NCBI RefSeq assembly: GCF_001645685.2 | Contig: NZ_CP017080.1 | Span: 4,517,051-4,581,050 of the forward strand | DNA: 64,000 nt | Source: Peribacillus muralis | Lineage (GTDB): Bacteria; Bacillota; Bacilli; Bacillales; DSM-1321 | Reading direction: 5' to 3' | Notes under the pieces: model-generated | What the model was told of the DNA's origin: nothing | The model's database searches: none | Seen by the model: the letters and a program-made list of their open reading frames with translations, nothing else | Shown: in pieces, positions 8,772 through 15,739 of the stretch | Layout: every line of letters begins with the position of its first letter | How positions within the stretch are numbered: the first letter of the stretch is position 1 | Program-made: the position numbers and the translations under genes

Positions 8772-9739
8772 CACTCATCAAAAAACAAGCTGTACACCCT
8801 CCCCTTATTCGCACCACTGCTTGTCAGATTCAATGATTGCAGGATACGAGTGGCAGCGGATGCGGAGGAAAGGTTAATAAAATCCCGCAGCTGCCGATTC
8901 GTGATAGTCGCTCCGATCAAGTAAAAATAATCTCGTAAAGCATGGATATGTGCCTCCTTACTGGATAGGCCGCATTGGTTGCAAAGCCATGTTCCATGCC
9001 TTCTAAGTAACTGGTGACTGTTGCAGTTCCCGCATATTACGCCCTTGATGAGGTCTTCTTCAGTAAGACTGTATCGTTCAAGGATGGAAAAATCGGCATC
9101 GATATGCTGTTTATTGATGATGCGAACAGCTTTCTTTAAAACTTTATCATCTAAAATGGACTCTTTCATCATATGTTCAATTTGCTTAATTTTAGCGGGA
9201 AGCGCATCGCGATGGATGACTTTGAAGTGCAGTTTACGGTTTTCAGGAGAGGTGCGAATGATGGTTTGGGGATTACTGATGACAATCAATGAAAGGATCG
9301 GAAATGCTGGGAAGCCATGTTCCAAAAACCAATTCTTCAACTGTTCTTCCTGGCGGCTGACTTGAATGAGGGGATCCGGAAACGCAGACTCCACTCCATC
9401 TTTCGTTCGGATAAGCTGATTGAAGTGGTGATCAAAAAAGAGCATGCCCGTTATATTTTTCACTTCGATGATGAGGCCGAATTTCTTTGTCATGATCAAG
9501 GTATCCAACTGAAAAAAACGGGCCTGTTCCTGAAGCCGTACATCGTGGAAAATGAAATGACTCTCCGGCTCTAAAAAGCCTAATGGATAGTCAATGGAAC
9601 ACTCCCCTTTATAGCCAGCCTCCTTTTTTTTGAGATCATTTATGATGAAGGCCATTCTAGGAAGATTAGGTGGAAGCCTGCGCGCCAAAACACGTAATTT
9701 GAGGATGGTAAGCGGTACTTTTCGTTGTTTTACAATCAA
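8771..9739 (-). CDS. NERD-domain nuclease-related protein with zinc ribbon
   Basis: A 322-residue protein. Residues ~40-160 fit a NERD domain: GYKGE at 42-46, then Asp79 in QLDTLIM and Glu92/Lys94 in IIEVKN, which match the D...ExK core of PD-(D/E)xK nuclease folds. A zinc ribbon follows (Cys236, Cys239, Cys253, Cys256), then a C-terminal segment (ITNRQLRDFINLSSASAATRIL) like a winged helix. The start is TTG, 9 nt after GGAG; no ATG fits the frame. It may act on DNA or serve defence or repair. The substrate is unknown. Confidence 0.8.
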   Translation of the reverse strand: MIVKQRKVPLTILKLRVLARRLPPNLPRMAFIINDLKKKEAGYKGECSIDYPLGFLEPESHFIFHDVRLQEQARFFQLDTLIMTKKFGLIIEVKNITGMLFFDHHFNQLIRTKDGVESAFPDPLIQVSRQEEQLKNWFLEHGFPAFPILSLIVISNPQTIIRTSPENRKLHFKVIHRDALPAKIKQIEHMMKESILDDKVLKKAVRIINKQHIDADFSILERYSLTEEDLIKGVICGNCNSHQLLRRHGTWLCNQCGLSSKEAHIHALRDYFYLIGATITNRQLRDFINLSSASAATRILQSLNLTSSGANKGRVYSLFFDE

Positions 9740-9820
9740 TATTCATCACTCCAATCTATATTTCTCCCAACATGATTCGACAACTGCAATGAATACTCCT
9801 TCAAATTATTGCGATTGGAC

Positions 9821-9980
9821 GTTTTTTCTGCGAAATGTGCTTTTTATCTACGATACTGCACCTTTTATCTGCGAAATCGGCATTATATCTACGATACCGG
9901 ACCTTTTATCTCCGAATTCTGCTTTTTATCTACGATACTGCACCTTTTATCTCCGAAATCGGCATTATATCGATTTTTCG
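9821..9980. repeat. Array of ~21-nt tandem repeats (eight units)
   Basis: Eight contiguous units of 20-21 nt begin at 9821, 9841, 9862, 9883, 9903, 9923, 9944 and 9965; the first and last are incomplete. Typical units are CTTTTATCTCCGAAATCGGC and TTTTTATCTACGATACTGCA. There is also an 82-nt higher-order period: 9841-9890 recurs at 9923-9972 with one difference. The array fills most of the 316-nt gap between the NERD gene and the flavoprotein gene. Units are directly adjacent with no spacers, so it is not a CRISPR array. Open frames across it give only repetitive peptides and are not genes. Confidence 0.85.
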
Positions 9981-10000
9981 ACAAAAAAACTGCACCTCCT

Positions 10001-10029
10001 CCAATTGTTAGGTGTTACCTAACAATTGG
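10001..10029. repeat. Perfect palindrome with 13-bp arms
   Basis: CCAATTGTTAGGT and ACCTAACAATTGG are separated by GTT. The element sits 27 nt after the flavoprotein gene's stop codon. No T run follows in the first bases on either strand, although a run of T occurs about 15-20 nt further on along the minus strand. It could be an unusual terminator for the flavoprotein gene or a binding site. Confidence 0.7.
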
Positions 10030-10055
10030 GCTCACTTCAAAACAGGTCCTCGCCG

Positions 10056-11705
10056 TCATAATTCTGCGATCGCTCTGCCGGCCTGTCTTCCGGAGAAAAG
10101 GCAGCCACCGACGAATGTTCCTTCCAATGAACGATAACCGTGAACCCCGCCACCGCCGAATCCGGCTACTTCACCCGCTGCATACAGGCCATTCACTGGA
10201 TGTCCGGAAGCATTCAGGACGCGGCAGGAGAGATCGGTTTGCAATCCCCCCAATGTTTTTCTGCTGACGATATTCAACCGCACTGCTATTAACGGACCAT
10301 TCTTCGGATCGAGCATTTTATGAGGTGCTGCCACTCTTATTAGCCGGTCACCGATATAATGGCGTGCTCCATGCATTGCGGTAATTTGCAGGTCTTTCGT
10401 GAATTTGTTATCCATCTCTCTATCCCTCGCGATGATTAGCCTCTCGATTTCGGCAAAGTCAAGCAAACTCTCCCCCGTGATCTTATTCATTCCCTCCACA
10501 AGTTCGGAGAGTGAATCAGCCAGCACAAAGTCCTCCCCTTTGTCCATGAAAGCCTGGACGGGAGATGGCGCACCCGGCAGGACCCGGGATAAAACCTTCC
10601 GAATGCTCTTCCCTGTCAAATCGGGATTTTGCTCTGAGCCCGATAAAGCAAATTCTTTTTCAATGACCTTCTGCGTCAAGATGAACCAAGAATAATCGTA
10701 CCCTGTCGCCATGATGGCTTCAAGCGTTCCTAACGTATCAAAGCCAGGGAAGTTAGGGGCAGGGAATCGCTTGCCTGTTGCATCGAGCCACAGAGATGAA
10801 GGTCCGGGAAGGATTCGGATTCCATGCTTGGCCCAAACAGGATCATGATTCTTGATTCCTTCCGTATAATGCCACATCCGGTCGCGATTGACGATCCTTC
10901 CGCCAGCCTTTTCCGTTATGGCAAGCATCCTCCCGTCCACGTGCTCAGGTACGCCGGAAATCATATGTTTCGGAGCTTCACCTAGCCGCACAGGCCAATT
11001 CTTTCTGATCAAATCGTGGTTGGCCCCGATTCCGCCGCTTGTAACAAGCACAGCCTTCGCATGAAATGAGAAGTCATCGACCACTTCCCGCGAGCTAGCC
11101 TCGCCGCGAGCTGCCGAGCTCGGCACGAGCACGGATCCACATACACCAATGACAGCATCATGTTGCGTTAGCAATTCATTCACGCGATGACGGGGGCGAT
11201 AATCGATCAGGCCATTTGCGATCGCTTTACGAATGCGATCCTCGAACGGCTTAACGATCCCCGGTCCCGTTCCCCAAACAATATGAAAACGCGGAACCGA
11301 GTTACCATGCCCTTCAGCAAGGTATCCGCCTCGTTCTGCCCAGCCAACTACCGGAAAAAAACGGATGCCCTGGGCTGTCAGCCATTCACGTTTTTCCCCA
11401 GATGCAAAGTTGACATAAGCCTCCGCCCACTTTTTCCCCCAATAATCTTGATCATCCTCACGATCGAACCCCGCCGAACCTAACCAATCCTGCCAGGCAA
11501 GTTCCCGCGAATCCTTAATGCCCAGTCTCCGCTGCTCGGGTGAGTCGACAAGAAACAAGCCGCCAAAAGACCACCAGGCCTGCCCGCCAAGGGAAGCTTC
11601 CGGTTCTTGATCCAATAACAAAACCTTCTTCCCGGCATCAGCGAGCTCCGCCGAAGCCACCAATCCGGCAAGGCCCGCTCCGACCACAATCACATCGAAT
11701 TCCAT
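10056..11705 (-). CDS. FAD-binding dehydrogenase (fumarate reductase/3-ketosteroid dehydrogenase-like flavoprotein)
   Basis: A 549-residue flavoprotein. The N-terminus MEFDVIVVGAGLAGLVAS is an FAD-binding Rossmann motif, followed by GQAWWSFGGL. The C-terminal FAD segment NGLYAAGEVAGFGGGGVHG closes the fold. Length and motifs match the 'putative FAD-binding dehydrogenase' group of about 550 residues; its physiological substrate is not established. The frame is open further upstream, but GGAGG lies 10 nt before a TTG and 13 nt before this ATG. The start is therefore 11705 or 11708. No partner cytochrome or iron-sulfur gene is adjacent. Confidence 0.85.
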   Translation of the reverse strand: MEFDVIVVGAGLAGLVASAELADAGKKVLLLDQEPEASLGGQAWWSFGGLFLVDSPEQRRLGIKDSRELAWQDWLGSAGFDREDDQDYWGKKWAEAYVNFASGEKREWLTAQGIRFFPVVGWAERGGYLAEGHGNSVPRFHIVWGTGPGIVKPFEDRIRKAIANGLIDYRPRHRVNELLTQHDAVIGVCGSVLVPSSAARGEASSREVVDDFSFHAKAVLVTSGGIGANHDLIRKNWPVRLGEAPKHMISGVPEHVDGRMLAITEKAGGRIVNRDRMWHYTEGIKNHDPVWAKHGIRILPGPSSLWLDATGKRFPAPNFPGFDTLGTLEAIMATGYDYSWFILTQKVIEKEFALSGSEQNPDLTGKSIRKVLSRVLPGAPSPVQAFMDKGEDFVLADSLSELVEGMNKITGESLLDFAEIERLIIARDREMDNKFTKDLQITAMHGARHYIGDRLIRVAAPHKMLDPKNGPLIAVRLNIVSRKTLGGLQTDLSCRVLNASGHPVNGLYAAGEVAGFGGGGVHGYRSLEGTFVGGCLFSGRQAGRAIAEL

Positions 11706-11859
11706 CAACGTCAACACACCTCCAGTATGTAAACACTTCCATAATATTCGAAAAAATTTCACACTCTTCCTACATTCCCCGTTAAAACTCATTTTCCTTT
11801 CAAGGAGGAAGAATAATCTTGAAAGGAAATATGTTTTGAACCATATCTTGACCTTTTCA

Positions 11860-11938
11860 GAAGACTGGAGTTCCTTCAAACGAAAAACCTATGAAGGACA
11901 CTCCTACTGAAATGCTCCTGGGAAAGAGCACTGTCTTC
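11860..11938. other. 79-nt three-way-junction-like inverted repeat (candidate structured RNA)
   Basis: An outer stem, GAAGAC (11860) with GTCTTC (11933), encloses two hairpins. One is GGAGTTCCTTCA (11867) with TGAAGGACACTCC (11892), with one bulge. The other is TGCTC (11913) with GAGCA (11926). It lies in the 272-nt gap between the exporter permease gene and the flavoprotein gene, both on the minus strand. It could be a leader element, a terminator complex or a dispersed small repeat. I do not recognise it as a named riboswitch. Confidence 0.45.
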
Positions 11939-11977
11939 AATTTCTGCATTAGTTGCCAAGGCATTTAAGCGGGATGC

Positions 11978-12727
11978 TTACCCTAACTGGCGTTTGAATT
12001 CTTTACTGGCGAAGAAGTAAGCGATGACCATGATGCCGACGCACCAGGCAAGCGCTGTCCAGATATCGCTACCAACAGACCCTTCATACAAGAGGGCACG
12101 AATCGCATTAACGATTGAAGTCACGGGCTGGTTCTCTGCGAACACACGGACCATTTTAGGCATGGTTTCGGTGGGGACAAACGCCGAACTGATAAACGGG
12201 AGGAAAATCAGCGGATACGAGTAACCTGTCGCGCCCTCCAAAGAACTAGCTTTCAAACCGGGGATGACCGCCAGCCATGTCAGCGCTAGGGTAAACAGCC
12301 CGAGGATCCCTGCTACAGCGAGCCAATCCAGGATATTAGCGCTGGAGCGGAAGCCCATTAAAAGCGCGACGAGGATGACCACCATGAGAGTCAGCGCATT
12401 GGCAACAAGCGAGGTCAACACATGGGCCCACAATACGGAAGACCGCTTGATGGGCATCGTAATGAAACGCGCCATCAGCCCGCTTTTAACATCCGTAAAC
12501 AGCCGAACGGAAGTATAAGCGACGCCGGATGCGATAGCTATCAGCAAGATTCCCGGCAATAGATAATTGACGTAGTTGTCTGTCCCTGTCTCCATGGCGC
12601 CGCCAAATACATAAACAAACAGCAGAAGCATCATGATCGGAGTAATCGCCACCGTGATAATTGTATCCGGACTGCGCATGATGTTACGCATTAAACGCCC
12701 TAGTAATACCCCTGTTTTGCTTTTCAT
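11978..12727 (-). CDS. ABC-2 type transporter permease (DrrB-like)
   Basis: A 249-residue membrane protein with about six segments and an ABC-2 transporter signature near the end of the conserved core (GYSYPLIFLPFISSAFVPTETMPKM). It resembles the DrrB/daunorubicin-resistance permease type. Its ATG directly follows the TAA of the ATPase gene (TAAATG), so translation is coupled. Together with the ATPase it would form an exporter of an unknown compound. The linked PadR regulator suggests induction by a toxic ligand. Confidence 0.9.
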   Translation of the reverse strand: MKSKTGVLLGRLMRNIMRSPDTIITVAITPIMMLLLFVYVFGGAMETGTDNYVNYLLPGILLIAIASGVAYTSVRLFTDVKSGLMARFITMPIKRSSVLWAHVLTSLVANALTLMVVILVALLMGFRSSANILDWLAVAGILGLFTLALTWLAVIPGLKASSLEGATGYSYPLIFLPFISSAFVPTETMPKMVRVFAENQPVTSIVNAIRALLYEGSVGSDIWTALAWCVGIMVIAYFFASKEFKRQLG

Positions 12728-13489
12728 TTACATCTCCTCCTTTTTCCCGATGATTGAAAGGAAAATTTCTTCCAATGTTGGCTGCTTCTCGATGTACTCC
12801 ACTTTCGCTGGCGGAAACATCTCCTTGAGTTCGGTAAGGGTACCGGTCGAGATGATTTTTCCGCCATGCAGGATGGCAATACGGTCCGCCAGTTGTTCTG
12901 CTTCCTCCAGATATTGAGTCGTCAGCAAGATTGTCGTGCCTCCACCGGCGAGCTCTTTGACGGTTTCCCAAACTTCAATCCTCGCTTCGGGGTCAAGCCC
13001 TGTCGTCGGTTCGTCGAGAAAAATGACGGCTGGCGTCCCGATCAGGCTCATGGCGATGTCAAGCCGACGCTTCATCCCCCCGGAATATTTGTCCGCCCGG
13101 CGGTTGGCCGCATCCGTCAGGCTGAATCTTGCAAGCAAATTGTCTGCGACTTGAGCAGGATTGGAAACTCCCCGTAACTTGGCAATCATCATCAGGTTTT
13201 CACGCCCGGTAAGCATACCGTCTAAAGCTGCGAATTGCCCGGTCAGGCTGATGCTCTGGCGAACCTGTTCCGGTTGACGCCGGACGTCAAAGCCGCAAAT
13301 GCCTACTTCTCCATCATCGGGCTTCATCAACGTCGAGAGGATGTTGACAATCGTTGTCTTCCCTGCTCCATTCGAGCCCAGTAGTGCGAAAATTTCCCCA
13401 CGCAGCACTTCAAAATCCACCCCATTTAATACTTCCTTGTCTTTAAAGGATTTTTTTAACCCTTTTACGGATATCGATTCGTCGCTCAT
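12728..13489 (-). CDS. ABC transporter ATP-binding protein (DrrA-like)
   Basis: A 253-residue ATPase. Walker A is GSNGAGKTT at residues ~38-46, the signature KYSGGMKRRLDIA, Walker [14 protein letters not shown], and the H-loop region TTILLTTQYLEEAEQLAD. These are typical of DrrA-type exporters. GGAGG lies 9 nt before the ATG. It has its own promoter region, which carries the 35-bp repeat shared with padR. The TAA overlaps no base of the permease ATG but is immediately next to it. Confidence 0.93.
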   Translation of the reverse strand: MSDESISVKGLKKSFKDKEVLNGVDFEVLRGEIFALLGSNGAGKTTIVNILSTLMKPDDGEVGICGFDVRRQPEQVRQSISLTGQFAALDGMLTGRENLMMIAKLRGVSNPAQVADNLLARFSLTDAANRRADKYSGGMKRRLDIAMSLIGTPAVIFLDEPTTGLDPEARIEVWETVKELAGGGTTILLTTQYLEEAEQLADRIAILHGGKIISTGTLTELKEMFPPAKVEYIEKQPTLEEIFLSIIGKKEEM

Positions 13490-13578
13490 CTTTTTTTCCT
13501 CCTTATATAAAGTGCAGCAGATCGCTTACACATTTCATAATTAATCGGTAGAGCCAGTTTGCTTATATCCCTCTATTC

Positions 13579-13613
13579 AGTCAGACTGATATTCTGTATA
13601 ACTTAGTACCAAA
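13579..13613 (-). promoter_or_regulatory. Candidate PadR operator upstream of the ABC exporter genes
   Basis: This 35-bp segment matches 14443-14477 upstream of padR at 29 of 35 positions, with the shared core TAT-A-ACTTAGTAC. It lies 90 nt upstream of the ATPase start. Sharing between the regulator's own promoter and the exporter's promoter is what autoregulation by PadR predicts. The identity of the binding protein is inferred. Confidence 0.6.
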
Positions 13614-13676
13614 CCGAAAATATAACTGAAAAGCAAAGGTGGCAATTCACAATTGTAATCAGCTATTCAGTCGATA

Positions 13677-14030
13677 TTATTTATTAAGTTCATTTTTTCC
13701 CAATCGCTTGATGATACTTTGATTTAAATCTTCACGATACTTGTCGACATAGGTTTTAGCGTTCGCCACTAGTTCATCGGCAAAGGATGCTACGTCATCT
13801 CCAGTTATCTCCAGAACTTCTCGACCATCCGCTGCACCGGCTTCGAACAAATCAATTAATTCATACTGCATATGCAGCATATCCATTCCGTTGCCCGCCG
13901 CGAAATTCCACATGTAGCTTTGGATTTTCTTAAACACAAACTGATAGTCCTCTGGAAGGGCTTCAACCCGTGCCATCATCAGCTTATACTCTTTCTTATC
14001 ACCAATCATCTTTTTGAAAAAATCCATCAT
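13677..14030 (-). CDS. DUF1048 family protein
   Basis: A 117-residue protein, MMDFFKKMIGDKKEYKLMMARVEALPEDY at the N-terminus followed by a helical domain containing MWNFAAGNGMDMLHMQYELIDLFEAGAADGR. This is the DUF1048 family, commonly found between a PadR regulator and a DrrAB-like exporter in Bacillales, as here. GGAGG precedes the ATG at 14030 by 9 nt; the frame is open upstream but lacks another ribosome site. The fold is known from structural genomics to be helical; function is unknown. Confidence 0.85.
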   Translation of the reverse strand: MMDFFKKMIGDKKEYKLMMARVEALPEDYQFVFKKIQSYMWNFAAGNGMDMLHMQYELIDLFEAGAADGREVLEITGDDVASFADELVANAKTYVDKYREDLNQSIIKRLGKNELNK

Positions 14031-14101
14031 ATTATTTTTCCTCCTATTTATAATAGCTGAACAAGACACTCCAGGAATATCGTACGGAACATCTTATGAA
14101 G

Positions 14102-14422
14102 CTAATTTGATTTTAAGAAGTTGATTTTTGAGGATACGAAATCCCATTTCCCCCAAAACAATTCAAGCTCCTCGCGGCCAGCTTCATTCAGGGAGTAAAA
14201 CTTACGGGGCGGCCCCATATCTGAAGGTTTTTTTTCTATGATCACCAGTTTTTTCTTTTCTAATCTCACGAGGATGGTGTAGACCGTCCCTTCAACGACT
14301 TCAGTAAACCCAAGGTCATTCAGGCGGCGGGTAATCTCGTAGCCATATGTTTCATGACGGCTGATGATTTCCAGCACGCATCCTTCAAGCGAACCCTTCA
14401 GCATTTCAGTTAAATTTTCCAT
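14102..14422 (-). CDS. PadR-family transcriptional regulator
   Basis: A 106-residue winged-helix protein. MENLTEMLKGSLEGCVLEII is followed by the PadR hallmark HETYGYEITRRLNDLGF, then EGTVYTILVRLEKKKLV and the GPPRKFYSLNEAGR wing. It is of the short PadR type that represses drug-exporter genes and is released by ligand. GGGAGG lies 8 nt before the ATG at 14422; the GTG three codons upstream overlaps this site. It is expressed ahead of the DUF1048 gene and the exporter. Confidence 0.93.
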   Translation of the reverse strand: MENLTEMLKGSLEGCVLEIISRHETYGYEITRRLNDLGFTEVVEGTVYTILVRLEKKKLVIIEKKPSDMGPPRKFYSLNEAGREELELFWGKWDFVSSKINFLKSN

Positions 14423-14442
14423 GTTCAGCACCTCCCCTACTT

Positions 14443-14477
14443 AGTCTGACTTGTATTCAGTATTACTTAGTACTAAA
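14443..14477 (-). promoter_or_regulatory. Candidate PadR operator upstream of padR
   Basis: The segment containing ATTCAGTATTACTTAGTAC ends 21 nt from the padR ATG and matches the exporter operator in 29 of 35 positions. A third, partial copy (GTATCACTTAGTAGAA) lies at 14583-14598. The shorter word CTATTCAG also recurs at 13572, 13663 and about 14509, so the locus carries several related sites. Confidence 0.6.
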
Positions 14478-14698
14478 TAAAATTTTCACTGTATAGCTTT
14501 ATGATATGCTATTCAGTATGGAGTATACATGTGCATGTGTAAACATAATTATTTAAAGCCGAGTTGGTATTACATGTATATCGTATCACTTAGTAGAAGA
14601 ACGGTCAATGTGAATTTGTAAATATTTTCAAAAATATTTAGCCCAAATGGCTACCAATGCACCTCTCACATGGACGCGAATCTATTCCAAAGCCAAAT

Positions 14699-14726
14699 AA
14701 AAAACCACCAATATATGTATTGGTGG
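14699..14726 (-). terminator. Terminator of ssrA
   Basis: Read on the minus strand, CCACCAAT and ATTGGTGG form a stem followed by TTTTTT. The first arm overlaps the 3' CCA of tmRNA, so the mature end is made by processing the primary transcript. Confidence 0.8.
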
Positions 14727-15082
14727 AGACGGTGGGAGTCGAACCCACGTCCAGACATAACGGCACTTAAGCTTCTACGAGTGTAGTCGATATATTCGCA
14801 TTTCGCGAACTCATTAGCCTATCGACAGGCGGCAGAGCAGCTAGTCTGATTGGTCTCTTCCTTCATCCTCAGACGGTGGATTCCGGCGTATCCCACTTAG
14901 AGTGAGTCCCTTACCCTACCACGTGGGCCATGGAGGGAGGAACAGCTAACGACTGTTGTTACGCAGCGAAAGCTAGGTTGTTGTTTTGTTTGCCAGTTAT
15001 AGGCGTTGACGTTTTAACGAGGCCGATCCCCTCGACTCGCAACTTAAGCTCGAACTATCCCTGTCGAATCCGTAACGTCCCC
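14721..15082 (-). ncRNA. ssrA: Transfer-messenger RNA (tmRNA)
   Basis: The 362-nt RNA begins GGGGACGTTACGGATTCGAC and ends GGTTCGACTCCCACCGTC followed by TCCACCA, the standard tRNA-like halves. The tag-coding segment at 14959-14994 encodes GKQNNNLAFAA then TAA, preceded as usual by the tRNA-borne alanine. The tag marks proteins released from stalled ribosomes for ClpXP, whose clpP lies in the same window. smpB, its protein partner, lies immediately upstream. Confidence 0.97.
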
Positions 15083-15158
15083 ATGAATGAAATGGAGCGT
15101 ACGAGAGAAGAATAGTCAGCAAGTTGGCTGATATTCAATTGTCATCGGTACAGGATTA

Positions 15159-15186
15159 ATTATAACAGATTGAAACGAAAAATCAA
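15159..15186 (-). promoter_or_regulatory. SigA-type promoter of ssrA
   Basis: On the minus strand TTGATT (15186-15181) and TATAAT (15164-15159) are separated by 16 nt. The expected transcript starts some 70 nt upstream of the mature tmRNA 5' end, so a leader would be removed by RNase P. The promoter lies just after the smpB stop. Confidence 0.7.
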
Positions 15187-15205
15187 TTGTAAGGTCTTGG
15201 CAGCG

Positions 15206-15673
15206 TTACATCTTCTGACGATCACGGAAAGCACGTTCAATATCACGCTTCGCTTCCTTCTTCTTCAGGTCATCACGCTTGTCATATTGCTTCTTCCCTT
15301 TTCCAAGTCCGATTAAAACCTTGGCAAAGCCATTTTTCAAATACATTTTCAATGGAACGATGGTGTAACCCGCTTCCTTTGTTTCACCGATCAATTTACT
15401 GATTTCTTTCTTATGCAAAAGGAGCTTCCGTGTCCGCAATGGGTCATGGTTGAACTGGTTACCCTGTTCATAAGGACTGACATGCATATTATAAAGATAG
15501 ATTTCGCCATTTTCTATTTTAGCGAAGGCATCCCTCAAATTCACTCGGGCCGCCCTGATTGCTTTGATTTCGGTCCCTTTCAAAACGATGCCTGCTTCAA
15601 ATGTTTGTTCAATGAAGAAATCATGATATGCTTTTTTATTTTGTGCTAGTTGTTTACCTGAGCCTTTTGGCAT
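15206..15673 (-). CDS. smpB: SsrA-binding protein SmpB
   Basis: A 155-residue basic protein of standard length. Family motifs seen: [59 protein letters not shown], and the C-terminal tail [14 protein letters not shown] that inserts into the ribosomal mRNA channel. It binds the tRNA-like domain of tmRNA and brings it to stalled ribosomes. It sits between rnr (upstream) and ssrA (downstream), the usual Bacillus order, and both partners are in this window. Confidence 0.98.
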   Translation of the reverse strand: MPKGSGKQLAQNKKAYHDFFIEQTFEAGIVLKGTEIKAIRAARVNLRDAFAKIENGEIYLYNMHVSPYEQGNQFNHDPLRTRKLLLHKKEISKLIGETKEAGYTIVPLKMYLKNGFAKVLIGLGKGKKQYDKRDDLKKKEAKRDIERAFRDRQKM

Positions 15674-15739
15674 CTTTCTCTCCCCTTTTTACATCCGATC
15701 GCAGTGAGAGGATGAATCGCTCACCCCCTCACATCAACC

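Noticed and set aside
9821..9980. CRISPR array
   Set aside because: The ~21-nt units are contiguous and there are no unique spacers; no cas gene is present. The same applies to 43741-43925.
11706..11879. N-terminal extension of the flavoprotein gene by up to 58 codons
   Set aside because: The frame is open, but the best ribosome site (GGAGG) is just before 11708/11705, and the FAD-binding motif begins at once after that start.
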